A stretch of DNA of 64,000 bases from Bacillus sp. FJAT-27916 (GCF_001183965.1 NZ_LFZV01000001.1:2061871-2125870); one strand, 5' to 3'. Counted from the first letter of the stretch, positions 33,278 to 42,107 are shown. Made by a program: numbers and translations. Notes: generated from the letters alone by a model not told the origin.

Positions 33278-34525
33278 ATGAACTTAACAAAAAAAATTAT
33301 TATTGGCTTGGTACTGGGTGCTGCCGTTGGTCTCATCCTAAATATTTACTCCCCTTCCTTATTTACACAACTTGATATGTATCTTTTCAGCCCACTCGGG
33401 ACTATCTTCATCAATCTAATTAAATTACTCGTCGTTCCAATCGTTCTCTTTTCCATCATTTTAGGTGTAGCCGGTTTAGGAGATCCCAAAAAGCTTGGCT
33501 CCATCGGTCTTAAGACGGTTACGTATTTCTTGATTACAACAGCCATGGCCATCATGCTTGCGATGATGCTGGCTACCGTCATCTCACCAGGAACGAAAGG
33601 AGAATTCGATACTTCTAAAGCTGAGTTCTCAGCAGAAGAAGCCCCATCTATCGCAGAGACCCTGCTCGGAATTATTCCAAGCAACCCGTTTCAAGCCATG
33701 GTTAACGGAGATATGCTTCAAATCATCTTCTTCGCCGCCTTGATTGGATTCGCTTTGACAGCCTTAGGCAAGAAAACGGAAGGCATTGTTAAGCTGATTG
33801 AACAAGGAAACGATGTCGTCATGTTCCTCGTCACATGGGTAATGAAATTGGCGCCATATGGAACTTTTGGTCTGATTGCCACTGCAGTCGGAAGCCAAGG
33901 CTACAGTGCAATGAAAGCCATGGGTCTTTATATGATTGTCGTTGTGATTGCTCTTGTTATTCATACAATCGTTGTCTACGGCGGCACGATTCTATTTGTT
34001 GCCAAGAAAAACCCTCTTTGGTTCTTTAAAGGCTTCGCACCGGCAATGACATTAGGATTCAGTACCTCCAGCAGTAACGCCACTCTTCCTGTATCAATGG
34101 AAACGGCTCAGGATAATCTTGGAGTCAGGAAAGAGATTTCAAGCTTCGTTCAGCCTTTAGGTGCCACGATTAATATGGACGGAACGGCTATCATGCAAGG
34201 GGTTGCGACCATCTTTATTGCACAAGTGTATGATGTGAACCTTACCTTTACAGCGCTTATTACCGTCGTCATTACGGCTGTATTAGCGAGTATCGGAACG
34301 GCCGGCGTGCCTGGTGTCGGACTGATCATGCTTGCGATGGTTTTGACATCGGTTAACCTCCCTGTCGAAGGAATCGGCTTGATACTTGGGATTGACCGTT
34401 TGCTTGATATGGCAAGAACCTCTGTCAATATTACCGGTGATGCAGCATGCGCCGTGATGATTGACCAGCAAGAACGAAAGAAAGAAAAAAAGAATGCTTC
34501 TTCCTCTGACACAGTAGAAGCTTAA
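33278..34525 (+). CDS. Dicarboxylate/amino acid:cation symporter (DAACS)
   Basis: 415 aa. Hallmarks of the GltP/DctA family: FSTSSSNATLPVSMETA (HP1 serine-rich tip), LGATINMDGTAIMQGVATIFIAQ (NMDGT, TM7) and IGTAGVPGVGLIMLAMVL (HP2), then a late DRLLDMARTSVNITGDA. It imports glutamate, aspartate or C4-dicarboxylates with Na+ or H+; the substrate cannot be fixed, though the RTSVNITGDA ending fits either group. GGAGG is 7 nt upstream of the ATG. Confidence 0.93.
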   Translation: MNLTKKIIIGLVLGAAVGLILNIYSPSLFTQLDMYLFSPLGTIFINLIKLLVVPIVLFSIILGVAGLGDPKKLGSIGLKTVTYFLITTAMAIMLAMMLATVISPGTKGEFDTSKAEFSAEEAPSIAETLLGIIPSNPFQAMVNGDMLQIIFFAALIGFALTALGKKTEGIVKLIEQGNDVVMFLVTWVMKLAPYGTFGLIATAVGSQGYSAMKAMGLYMIVVVIALVIHTIVVYGGTILFVAKKNPLWFFKGFAPAMTLGFSTSSSNATLPVSMETAQDNLGVRKEISSFVQPLGATINMDGTAIMQGVATIFIAQVYDVNLTFTALITVVITAVLASIGTAGVPGVGLIMLAMVLTSVNLPVEGIGLILGIDRLLDMARTSVNITGDAACAVMIDQQERKKEKKNASSSDTVEA

Positions 34526-34535
34526 CAAACGATAG

Positions 34536-34577
34536 AAGTCCCGGTTTGCTAGATGATCTAGAAACCGGGGCTTTTGT
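34536..34577 (+). terminator. Terminator of the DAACS symporter gene
   Basis: Stem AAG-CCCGGTT / AACCGGG-CTT followed by TTTGTC. Confidence 0.8.
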
Positions 34578-34594
34578 CTGTGTGGGCATGTACT

Positions 34595-34636
34595 CCATGC
34601 AAAACCCCCGCCTGATTTTTTCAGCGAGGGTTTTGC
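34595..34636 (-). terminator. Terminator of the general-stress gene
   Basis: Stem GCAAAACCC-CGC / GCG-GGGTTTTGC at 34599-34636, about 10 bases past the stop of the minus-strand gene. Confidence 0.7.
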
Positions 34637-34646
34637 GAATTACCTA

Positions 34647-35231
34647 TTATAGATTATCTGTGTCAATTCGATTTTTTGGATAGGTTCTCTTCTTATCCAA
34701 ATCGTCTTTTTCATGTAAATTAGAATCATCTAAACGTGTATCAGCCGTCACGGAAAGATCATCAGCCCGGCTCATATTCCCGACTGTTTGACTTTTTCGC
34801 TCCTCTTCACGTGCTTTCTCTTCATTTCGATTGGCATATAAGCCGCTATTATGAGTCGTTTGGTCATTCAGACCTGTCTCCATCATGCCTGCAGCCCCTT
34901 CATCCACAAGGATAAGGATCTTGCCATTATCAACATCTTCCGCAAGGCGCTCTGCCTCTACACCTTGAATCCCTTTCGCCATTAACCTGTCCTCAATTCG
35001 TTCAGTTGAATCTACCGAGAAAAAGCTGGCAATCTTGTCCATAAAGGATTCACCAGTAGCTGCTTCGGTATCCACATCACTATTCGGTGCTTCCTTCGTA
35101 AAGCGAAGGCGGTCAGCCTTATCTGCCAAGATGGTAATATCAGATCCATCCGCTCCTTTATACTTAAGAGCATTCACTGCCTGTAAAGCTTCTTCCTGCG
35201 TATCATATTTTCCGTAAACGATTTTTGCCAT
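34647..35231 (-). CDS. General stress protein 17M-like (YflT family)
   Basis: 194 aa from ATG 35231, AAAGGAG upstream; the frame extends 72 codons further but without an RBS. The N-terminal half (MAKIVYGKYDTQEEALQAVNALKYKGADGSDITILAD) is the YflT/GspM heat-induced stress domain, a ferredoxin-like fold. The C-terminal ~75 residues are a charged, probably disordered tail. On the minus strand GGGTAT occurs at 35298-35293, like a sigma-B -10, but its -35 is poor. Function is unknown. Confidence 0.85.
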   Translation of the reverse strand: MAKIVYGKYDTQEEALQAVNALKYKGADGSDITILADKADRLRFTKEAPNSDVDTEAATGESFMDKIASFFSVDSTERIEDRLMAKGIQGVEAERLAEDVDNGKILILVDEGAAGMMETGLNDQTTHNSGLYANRNEEKAREEERKSQTVGNMSRADDLSVTADTRLDDSNLHEKDDLDKKRTYPKNRIDTDNL

Positions 35232-35429
35232 GTTTATTCTCTCCTTTTCTTTCGGATAAAATAGTTGTACACTAGCTTCATTCGTTTCTCCCATACCCTT
35301 TTGAATTATCCACCGGGTATATGTATGGTGATTCCCTTTCATCCTCAATGGAAAACCTTGACAAGGAAAAAATAACGATAAACTTTTAACATTGGAATGA
35401 TTATACATACATAGAGGAGGCTTTTTAGG

Positions 35430-35894
35430 ATGGATGCCGTATTTCAAACAAAATCAGCTGTCTTTAACTACCGAACCGCCGCTGTTTGGATTGAGGATGG
35501 GCATATACTATTACACCGGCAAGCTGACGATAACTATTGGGCATTGCCAGGAGGAAGAGTCAAGATTGGAGAGGATTCCATGACATCCTTGAAAAGAGAA
35601 TTGAAGGAGGAGCTCGGAGCCGACGCTGAAGTTGATCAACTGGTATCGTTTACAGAGAATTTCTTTGAATACAAAAATGCCCCCTTTCATGAGATAGGCC
35701 TTTATTATTCCGTCACGCGAAAAGGATCCTCTATTCTAAAGCATGGTCCCTTTTTCGGACTTGAGGGTGAACGGCTGATCTATCAATGGGTACCGCTTGA
35801 GGAGCTTTCCTCTTTAACCGTGTATCCAGCATTTCTACAGGAGGGACTATTAAAGATGCCTGCTTCAACTGAACATTTAGTGTTACATACATAA
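35430..35894 (+). CDS. NUDIX hydrolase
   Basis: 154 aa with a complete Nudix box: GGRVKIGEDSMTSLKRELKEELG (GX5EX7REUXEEXG). VSFTENFFEYKNAPFHEIGLYY follows, as in the YjhB/ADP-ribose pyrophosphatase-like group. It hydrolyses a nucleoside diphosphate linked to another moiety. GAGGAGG lies upstream of the ATG. The substrate cannot be told. Confidence 0.9.
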   Translation: MDAVFQTKSAVFNYRTAAVWIEDGHILLHRQADDNYWALPGGRVKIGEDSMTSLKRELKEELGADAEVDQLVSFTENFFEYKNAPFHEIGLYYSVTRKGSSILKHGPFFGLEGERLIYQWVPLEELSSLTVYPAFLQEGLLKMPASTEHLVLHT

Positions 35895-36008
35895 ATCAAC
35901 AATGACTCACTTTGGAAGTGATGAACGATCTAGGTAAATTCATCATAACAAGTCACAACGCATTATGATTGATCAGATGAAATGATACCGACATCTTGAA
36001 TATTTCAT

Positions 36009-36039
36009 CATACCAGCTGTCAATCAGGCAGCTGGTATG
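36009..36039. repeat. Perfect 11-bp inverted repeat
   Basis: CATACCAGCTG / CAGCTGGTATG with a 9-nt loop in the convergent space between the NUDIX and methyltransferase genes. Neither strand has a T-tract, so an ordinary terminator is unlikely. Confidence 0.5.
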
Positions 36040-36111
36040 GAATATAAGGATAGGTATTACCTTCAGAAGGAAAGCGGCACAGTTTATTTTTCACCATTAT
36101 AAAGGGATTCA

Positions 36112-36819
36112 CTAATACTCCAAGCGAAATAAAGCTGTCAATAACCCTTCAATCGCCATGACATCATTTTGATTTGTTGACTCCATCTTCCTTATCTCAA
36201 TCTTTTTAAAATCATGAAAGATTGCTCGAAGTTTATCCTCGGTAAATCCGAGCCCGCCATTAAGACTGCGTATTCTGTATACATCCCAATCTGTCAAATC
36301 CGCCCCTCCATACTTTCCTCCCACAGTAAAACAAGTTAATCCATAAAAGCCATTAGGCTTTAAAGCCCTTCTCACTAAATGTAAATAGCTCATTCTGCGG
36401 TGCGGTGCTATATGATGGAAGCACCCCGAATCATAAACAATATCATATGAGCCTTCCTCGATGTCCAATTCAAAAAGGTTTTTCTTGATAAAAGTTACGG
36501 GCAAATTATTTTCCTTCACCCTTTCCCTGCCCCAATTCAATGCCTCTTCTGATAGGTCTACGGCATCAACTGAACATCCATTTTCAGCAAAATAAATAGC
36601 GTTTCTTCCTGGGCCGCAGCCCAATTCAAGCACTCTCATTCCTGACTGAAACCACTTATTCCTGAAGTATTTAACTAGGTTTTCATCCGGATGGTTTGGA
36701 AAAAAAGGAATCTCTCGATCACGATTGGAATAAAAATCATCCCAATTAAAGCGGGCATTCTCTTTTAATAACTGATCCAGCATCATTAATAAGTCATCAT
36801 AAGTATGGATCGTTTCCAT
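36112..36819 (-). CDS. Class I SAM-dependent methyltransferase
   Basis: 235 aa. The SAM motif is RVLELGCGPGRNAIYFAENG (about residues 62-81), then VDAVDLSEEAL and DIVYDSGCFHHIAPHRR. The order resembles TehB-like and thiopurine-type methyltransferases. The acceptor is unknown. The start is supported by GGGGGA upstream. It has no partner genes; both flanking genes point away or are distant. Confidence 0.88.
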   Translation of the reverse strand: METIHTYDDLLMMLDQLLKENARFNWDDFYSNRDREIPFFPNHPDENLVKYFRNKWFQSGMRVLELGCGPGRNAIYFAENGCSVDAVDLSEEALNWGRERVKENNLPVTFIKKNLFELDIEEGSYDIVYDSGCFHHIAPHRRMSYLHLVRRALKPNGFYGLTCFTVGGKYGGADLTDWDVYRIRSLNGGLGFTEDKLRAIFHDFKKIEIRKMESTNQNDVMAIEGLLTALFRLEY

Positions 36820-37449
36820 TAAACATCCCCCTTTTCATCTACCTCATAATTGTATCAATATCTCCTTTACGCATTGTTAAGCGATGATTAAAAATAGATT
36901 ATTTCAATCGTAAACCCATATCTGAAAACAGATGAAAACATAGCCGTAGGAACCCATTCACACACCAAAATGGGTTCTTTGCTAACAGGCAAGGGGAATG
37001 TATGCTTTTTATCAAATTCTTCTCTATGAAGCTGATAAACCCTTTTAAATCCATATCTGTTTGTTGAAATGACCGTCGAGTATGACAAATTTTACAAAAG
37101 CATGACAGTGCTCCTCATACACACCGCTTCTTATTCCTTTATGGATATATATCATTAAAATTCCATATTCCTTTAAAAAGAAAAGCAGCTAAGAATAGCC
37201 GCTTCAGATTGTATACAAAATCCATTTAGTATTTGTTCTAATGTTTTTTAATCTTGCGCTTCATTTGTAGGGGCAGAATGGACTCGGGCGAACCGTGGGG
37301 GAAGCTGCTTTCGCCAGCTCTCATTCGGCAAGAGCTCCCTTCAGCCTGCCTACTTCTCCGTACCGAGAGTCCCGCCCATCCTGCAGAAAAGGCTTATAAA
37401 AGAGAGCAGGAGAGATTTGTCTGTGAAGGAACGATCAAAAAATCAAACA
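36820..37449. other. Long intergenic region with repeat element
   Basis: 630 bases between the methyltransferase and TetR genes, with the repeat element (37270-37386) near the right end. A minus-strand frame at 36888-37088 reads protein-like for 66 codons but would start with TTG and has no RBS; I do not call it. Confidence 0.35.
37270..37386. repeat. Bacillaceae repeat element, copy 1
   Basis: About 117 bases share long blocks with the copy at 63075-63200: GGCAGAATGGACTC, GCGAACCGTGG, AGCTGCTTTCGCCAGCTC, TTCGGCAAGAGCT and TCAGCCTGCCT. The ends are inverted repeats (GCAGAATGG / CCATCCTGC). It is noncoding and could fold into one long hairpin. Confidence 0.75.
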
Positions 37450-37486
37450 AAGGACTGAGAATATATTTATTCTCAGTCCTTTTTCT
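37450..37486. terminator. Terminator of the TetR gene
   Basis: A 14-bp perfect stem AAGGACTGAGAATA / TATTCTCAGTCCTT, T-tract on the plus strand and a T-rich tail on the minus. It sits 20 bases past the stop of the TetR gene. Confidence 0.75.
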
Positions 37487-37500
37487 CCATAATGACCCTA

Positions 37501-38151
37501 TCAAGAGGATTTTCCAAGTCCCTCTAGAATGAAAGTGATCACTTGTTCGATTTCATTTTCGCTTATGGATTGTTTATTTAATAAAACAAAATTTGTGACA
37601 AACATTCCACCTATGACGGTAATGAGCATTTTTTGAATGATTTCATTCGGTACGTCTTTCATTTCATCCCTTTGTTTAAATTGTTCAATCACTTTTGTTA
37701 GATGATTTGACCCAACTTCTACGGCAAAGGGAAGTAATTCGTTTCTAAGCTCTTCTTTATAAAACATTTCCTTAACGAACACTTGAAATATTTCTCTGTT
37801 TTCAGCGAGAAATGCGCTGCGATCCGTTATTAAAGTTCTTAAAAACTCTTCAAATGTGCATTTATCATTCATGAGATGTCCAACAAGCTCATCTACCTTC
37901 AAAGGGAAAAAATCTTTTAGAAATGGAACCATTATCGACAATAATAGATTTTCCTTCGTGCCATAATGTTTAAAGATTGTCCCTTCAGCTACGCCTGCTT
38001 TTTTCGCTATTTCAGCTGTCGATGTATTTGAATATCCTTTTTCCGCAAAAGATGTAATAGCAACTTCAATAATTTTCTGTTGCTTAACCGTTTGTTTATT
38101 GGATTTTTCAAGCATTTTAGCCATTTCATCCAGTAGATTATTATGTTTCAT
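37501..38151 (-). CDS. TetR-family repressor
   Basis: 216 aa from ATG 38151 (an ATG four codons earlier is also open). The helix-turn-helix is AITSFAEKGYSNTSTAEIAKKAGVAEGTIFKHYGTKENLL at about residues 28-67. A helical ligand domain follows. It is the last gene of the ABC exporter operon, 40 bases after the permease. A GTGAGT-N4-ACTCAC operator overlaps the operon's transcription start. It probably represses the exporter until a toxic ligand binds. Confidence 0.88.
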   Translation of the reverse strand: MKHNNLLDEMAKMLEKSNKQTVKQQKIIEVAITSFAEKGYSNTSTAEIAKKAGVAEGTIFKHYGTKENLLLSIMVPFLKDFFPLKVDELVGHLMNDKCTFEEFLRTLITDRSAFLAENREIFQVFVKEMFYKEELRNELLPFAVEVGSNHLTKVIEQFKQRDEMKDVPNEIIQKMLITVIGGMFVTNFVLLNKQSISENEIEQVITFILEGLGKSS

Positions 38152-38191
38152 TGAAATCACCATCTTTGCATAAGACTATATCGCTTTCGTA

Positions 38192-39256
38192 TTATAGCTT
38201 ACGATACTTTTTCAAAGCAAACAAATTCAATACGATAAACACTGCTGCAAAAGCCAAGAGGATATATACGTCATGACTAATGTCTGCTAATGTTAATCCT
38301 TGATACATGACTCCTTTTAATGCGTCCGCTGCATAATACATCGGCATAAATCTCGCAAATACTTGTAACCAATCAGCCATCGCCTCAATGGAGAAGATTC
38401 CTGAAAAGAATACTTGCGGCACGATGACGAGCGGAATGAATTGAATCATTTGAAATTCAGAGCTCGCAAAGGAGGATAGCAGGATGCCAAGCGACAAGGC
38501 GACAAGGGCGATAACGACGTTTATCAATATAACATTCCACATTGAACCAACCAAAACCATATCTAACACATTTATTGAGAACAACACAATAATAATCGTT
38601 TGAATCAGGGCTAGAATACCATAACCGATGAGATAAGCGGCCACTACTTCCCCTCTTCGAATAGGAGTTGTCAATAATCGATCCAGCGTACCTGTCGTTC
38701 TTTCATTTAACAGCCCAATTCCAGCAATTAAGAAGACAAAGAAGAAGACGAAAAAGCCAACTAAAACAGGGTTAATCGTATCAAAGATCTCCGTATCGCT
38801 GCTTCCATAAACATACTCTGTTTTGATTATATCCTGTGTTGTTGTTTTGCTTGGTGCTTTGGTTGGTCCTAGCATTTGGGCTTGAACTTCTTGGCCATAG
38901 ATTTGCTTAACCTTCATTTCTAAACTTTTTGTTAATGATGGATCGTTATTTAGCAATGTTAAGGTTGCTTTGGCATCTGATGCTTGTAAAAGTCCATCTA
39001 AATTATCCTCTAAAATTATTTTGTCTATGTCAGATGCTTCGTCATATTCTTTTACCTCAATATCTGCCTCCCGCATTTTTTCGATTAGTTGTTGATCCCC
39101 ATCCACAATTCCCAATGTAGGTTCAATCGTTTTACCATCAAAGACATAATTCATCAGTGTTAAAACTAATAATGGAGCCACAAATAAAAGCGCCATTGTC
39201 CGCTTATCTCGGATGATTTGTATTAATATTCTTTTAACCAGTGCTGCTATCCTCAT
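38192..39256 (-). CDS. ABC-2 type exporter permease
   Basis: 354 aa. One N-terminal membrane span (about residues 20-38), a large extracytoplasmic domain (40-165) and five clustered spans with the ABC-2 signature NERTTGTLDRLLTTPIRRGEVVAAYLIGYG. The layout is that of drug or antibiotic exporters. It overlaps the ATPase gene by 4 bases. Substrate unknown. Because there is only one permease gene, a homodimer is expected. Confidence 0.9.
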   Translation of the reverse strand: MRIAALVKRILIQIIRDKRTMALLFVAPLLVLTLMNYVFDGKTIEPTLGIVDGDQQLIEKMREADIEVKEYDEASDIDKIILEDNLDGLLQASDAKATLTLLNNDPSLTKSLEMKVKQIYGQEVQAQMLGPTKAPSKTTTQDIIKTEYVYGSSDTEIFDTINPVLVGFFVFFFVFLIAGIGLLNERTTGTLDRLLTTPIRRGEVVAAYLIGYGILALIQTIIIVLFSINVLDMVLVGSMWNVILINVVIALVALSLGILLSSFASSEFQMIQFIPLVIVPQVFFSGIFSIEAMADWLQVFARFMPMYYAADALKGVMYQGLTLADISHDVYILLAFAAVFIVLNLFALKKYRKL

Positions 39257-39984
39257 TTTGATTGCCTCCCAGCTTGCAAAAAGGCCTCGTCTAAACTATT
39301 AACCTTGTATTTTTCTTTTAATTGACGAGAGGTTCCAGAAGCAATAATGGACCCATCTCGTACCATTGCGATGCAGTCACATCTTTCTGCTTCATCCATT
39401 ACGTGAGTGGTCACAATGATGGTTTTCCCTTCCTCCCTTTTCAATCGTACTAGCTCATTCCAGATACTCAGTCTTAATTCAGGATCTATTCCAACAGTAG
39501 GCTCATCCAATATCAACACTTGAGGATTTTGAATTAAAGCAATGGCAAGAGATAGCCGGCGCTTCATGCCTCCGGAGTAGGCAGACACTCTTTTATTAAG
39601 ATCTTCGGTTAAGTTGACTAATTCTGCCACATAGGCAATACGCTTCTGTTTTTCCATTTTGTCTAATTTAAAGAGCGATGCAAAAAACATAAGATTCTCC
39701 TTACCGGTAAGAGCCGTATATAGAGCATCTGATTGTGCCATATATCCGACCTGCTGCAGGATATTCAAGTTAGGCATTTTTTCACCTAATAAATATATTG
39801 AACCCTCATCTGGGGTATCCATTCCAACCATCATCTTGATTAGGGTTGTTTTACCAGCTCCAGAAGGCCCGATAAAACCATAAATACTGCCCTCTTTTAT
39901 ATCGATGTTGACATCTTTTACGACCACTTTTTTGCTGAAACTTTTCGTTACTTTTTGAACGTGAATGGTATTCGTTTCACTCAT
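39253..39984 (-). CDS. ABC exporter ATP-binding protein
   Basis: 243 aa. Walker A GPSGAGKTT, Q-loop YMAQSDALY, signature AYSGGMKRRLSLA, Walker B VLILDEPTVGID and switch His in VTTHVMDEAE. It is the first gene of the operon, preceded by GGAGG, and forms the motor of the ABC-2 exporter encoded next to it. Related pairs give resistance to polyenes and other membrane-active antibiotics. Confidence 0.94.
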   Translation of the reverse strand: MSETNTIHVQKVTKSFSKKVVVKDVNIDIKEGSIYGFIGPSGAGKTTLIKMMVGMDTPDEGSIYLLGEKMPNLNILQQVGYMAQSDALYTALTGKENLMFFASLFKLDKMEKQKRIAYVAELVNLTEDLNKRVSAYSGGMKRRLSLAIALIQNPQVLILDEPTVGIDPELRLSIWNELVRLKREEGKTIIVTTHVMDEAERCDCIAMVRDGSIIASGTSRQLKEKYKVNSLDEAFLQAGRQSK

Positions 39985-40007
39985 AATACGGACCCTCCTT
40001 CAAAAAA

Positions 40008-40023
40008 GTGAGTGTTTACTCAC
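40008..40023. promoter_or_regulatory. Operator for the TetR-family repressor
   Basis: GTGAGT-GTTT-ACTCAC, a 16-bp palindrome immediately downstream of the promoter -10, so it covers the transcription start. A related half-site (GTGAGT) lies at 40068-40073, upstream of the -35. Confidence 0.7.
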
Positions 40024-40250
40024 CTGGATTTATTATAAGTCTATGTTAATCCCTTTTCAATAAAAAAGTGAGTAATCACATACTTTTTTTATCGCTTATT
40101 CCATCTTATCCGGCTTCACATTGTTCCCTTGGAAGATTTGTAAATTTAACCTCAAATAAAACTGCTTATATCCTCTTTTTTCCTCTTTGCCATACGATGT
40201 TCAATATTAATAGGACTTTCATTTTCTTCCGCCCTGTCCTATATGTCGCA
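40024..40250. other. Exporter promoter region and adjoining noncoding DNA
   Basis: The left 40 bases hold the exporter promoter. The rest, up to the terminator at 40251, holds no supported gene. Confidence 0.35.
40032..40060 (-). promoter_or_regulatory. Sigma-A promoter of the ABC exporter operon
   Basis: On the minus strand TTGAAA (40060-40055), 17 nt, TATAAT (40037-40032). Near-consensus; the operator begins 8 bases further on. Confidence 0.75.
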
Positions 40251-40279
40251 TGAAAAAAAGAGCTGAACAATCAGCTCTT
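40251..40279 (-). terminator. Terminator after the 49-aa gene
   Basis: Stem AAGAGCTGA / TCAGCTCTT with a 4-nt loop. On the minus strand it is followed by TTTTTTTCATG. It is about 180 bases past the stop of the small gene. Confidence 0.65.
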
Positions 40280-40459
40280 GATAGGGAAGTATAAATTGAT
40301 ATGTATAACATTCTTTTAATTTCATTTTCCTCTTTTTTATCATACTTTACAGCTTTAGATGAGCCTCCTCAACGGAAAACTTATAGAATCGGAAATATTG
40401 TTATTCACTAAAATTAAACCTAAAAATCAGGGTTTGCTACCATTCGCTCTGGCCTATCC

Positions 40460-40609
40460 TCAAAACCAGATCCCTTTGTTCGCCATATATACCAACAATA
40501 ACAATCCGGCAAACAGCAATAAATAACGTAGCCTTTTTGGAACCAAGGACAGCCATTTAACCGTTATGCCCTGACCAAGCTGCGGCTTTTTCTTTTGGTT
40601 ATCCTCCAT
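40460..40609 (-). CDS. 49-aa single-span membrane protein
   Basis: A small gene with AGGAGG 6 nt before the ATG at 40609. The product is basic and polar (MEDNQKKKPQLGQGITVKWL), then has one hydrophobic span (about residues 28-43, RYLLLFAGLLLLVYM), and ends KGIWF. No family is recognised. The strong RBS and clean membrane-segment pattern support it. Confidence 0.6.
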   Translation of the reverse strand: MEDNQKKKPQLGQGITVKWLSLVPKRLRYLLLFAGLLLLVYMANKGIWF

Positions 40610-40670
40610 TTAACTCCTCCTCATTACCGTGCTTATTTTCCAGTCCCGTGATTGCTGTTTATTTATAAAT

Positions 40671-40702
40671 AAAACTAGTCTTTGCAGAAAGACTAGTTTT
40701 TG
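40671..40702 (-). terminator. Terminator of yvbH
   Basis: A 12-bp stem AAACTAGTCTTT / AAAGACTAGTTT with a 4-nt loop, T-rich on both sides, 28 bases past the yvbH stop. Confidence 0.8.
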
Positions 40703-40729
40703 TTTCTCTGACTATGCATCGTCTATGAT

Positions 40730-41344
40730 TTAGTTATTGATGTACTTCTCATATACTTCGCCAAAGTCTTTTACAGAATAGTTCTCTTTATTTGTTTTCA
40801 GCCATTCAAAGGTAAACTCCGTAATTCCTTTATAGGATTCGAATACAGAGGCTTCCTCTGAACGGGAGCTTTGAATGGATTGCACCGCTCTATCTAAGCT
40901 TTGATTGGAGAACCCAAGGGCAAGCTCGTTTTCATAATTGATTTCTGAAATGCGAACGAGTGCCTTGTACAAATCTTTCAGTTGTTCTATTTGGCTCTTT
41001 TTCACGTCAATATCGAACGGAATATTGCCAATCGTAAATTTAATCTCAACATCAAGGTCAATCTTGCCTGCCGTCTCAAGCATCACATTCGAAATCTTGT
41101 GTTGGGCATATGGATAGCGCTTAAGTACTCTCTTCGATGAAACGGCACTGTCCCCATCCACATGAATAACAGCTAAGTTCGTAAAGCAATACTCATCCGC
41201 CTTCGTTTTAATAAGAAAATAAATCTGTTCCCCGTCCTCATGCATGACGTAATCGTCGGCTTCAGTCTTGTCATAATCCGCCTTTGAAATGATCGTACCA
41301 ACATCGGACAAGCCTAATGCATCTGAAGCGATTTTCTTTAACAT
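40730..41344 (-). CDS. yvbH: YvbH-like PH-domain protein
   Basis: 204 aa. The N-terminal ~130 residues form a bacterial pleckstrin-homology domain (SDALGLSDVGTIISKADYDKTEADDYVMHEDGEQIYFLIKTKADEYCFTNLAVIHVDG in that order), followed by the YvbH-type helical oligomerisation region. Length and sequence pattern match B. subtilis YvbH. Function unknown. It is monocistronic. Confidence 0.9.
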   Translation of the reverse strand: MLKKIASDALGLSDVGTIISKADYDKTEADDYVMHEDGEQIYFLIKTKADEYCFTNLAVIHVDGDSAVSSKRVLKRYPYAQHKISNVMLETAGKIDLDVEIKFTIGNIPFDIDVKKSQIEQLKDLYKALVRISEINYENELALGFSNQSLDRAVQSIQSSRSEEASVFESYKGITEFTFEWLKTNKENYSVKDFGEVYEKYINN

Positions 41345-41509
41345 AATGAGTTTCCCCTTTCCATATTCCTAGCCTAATTATAGCATTTATTTAGCAGGCT
41401 TGTCGTTTCCTTCTATATCGACAATAAACTTTCTATTCTTACATGAAATAAATGAATACAACGGTATTCGACTATTCAAATTTGTCATAGTTTAGGGAAG
41501 CTGAATAAT

Positions 41510-42019
41510 CTATCTGGTTGGTATGACTGAACTGTCTTCTACGATTGTTTTCACAATCTCAAGCTCTGACATTTCTTTCGTAATGATTCTTTCCCTTTCA
41601 TCGCCTAGATAATCATGTGGATTCCACCATTTCCTCAATTCGGTTTCTCCAAATGCCAACTTTTTTGAACGGGTTTGATGCCGCTTAACTGTTTCCTCAA
41701 ATGGCAAATCAAAGTAATAGATAAGGGCTTTTCCTTGATAATAGTCAATCAAATCGCAGAGCATATCTCCATATCGTTCCTTGCTCAAAATCCCCTCTAA
41801 AATGACATATTCACATTGGCCCTTCCCATATTTCGTGATTTGACGGATTAATTCAATCGAAAGATTTTTCTTTCTGTCCCGCACATTCAGCATATCTCGT
41901 CGAATGACATCCTGTGATACGAGCAAAGTCCCCTCTCCCCATTGCTTTTGAAGATGTTTCGCAATGGTCGTCTTTCCACTCCCCGAATTTCCTCGAAGGA
42001 TAATAAGCGTTGTCTCCAT
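41510..42019 (-). CDS. P-loop kinase-like AAA protein
   Basis: 169 aa with Walker A GNSGSGKTT at residues 10-18, a lid-like RHQTRSKK and YVILEGILSKERYGDML. This matches small P-loop kinases of the zeta-toxin/uridine kinase-like group. The phosphoryl acceptor is unknown. No antitoxin-like gene is adjacent, so a toxin role is unlikely. Confidence 0.85.
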   Translation of the reverse strand: METTLIILRGNSGSGKTTIAKHLQKQWGEGTLLVSQDVIRRDMLNVRDRKKNLSIELIRQITKYGKGQCEYVILEGILSKERYGDMLCDLIDYYQGKALIYYFDLPFEETVKRHQTRSKKLAFGETELRKWWNPHDYLGDERERIITKEMSELEIVKTIVEDSSVIPTR

Positions 42020-42055
42020 AGCAGCCTCTCCTTTCTATCCATTATCTCAAATAAA

Positions 42056-42092
42056 AATAAAACCGCCTATCGATAAAGATAAGACGGTTTCT
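42056..42092 (-). terminator. Terminator of yhdT-panF
   Basis: Stem AAACCG-CTATC / GATA-G-CGGTTT. On the minus strand TTTTATTTTTAT follows. Confidence 0.75.
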
Positions 42093-42107
42093 GTTGATGT
42101 AAGATCC

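Noticed and set aside
35293-35298. Sigma-B promoter for the general-stress gene
   Set aside because: GGGTAT is present on the minus strand but no acceptable -35 lies 12-15 bases upstream; mentioned only as a hint.
36888-37088. 66-codon minus-strand frame
   Set aside because: It would start with TTG, has no RBS and shows no recognised motif; the protein-like look is not enough.
37254-37532. 92-codon plus-strand frame
   Set aside because: It lies over the repeat element and a terminator; noncoding by structure.
41510-42019. Zeta-toxin of a toxin-antitoxin pair
   Set aside because: The P-loop kinase resembles the group, but there is no antitoxin gene next to it.
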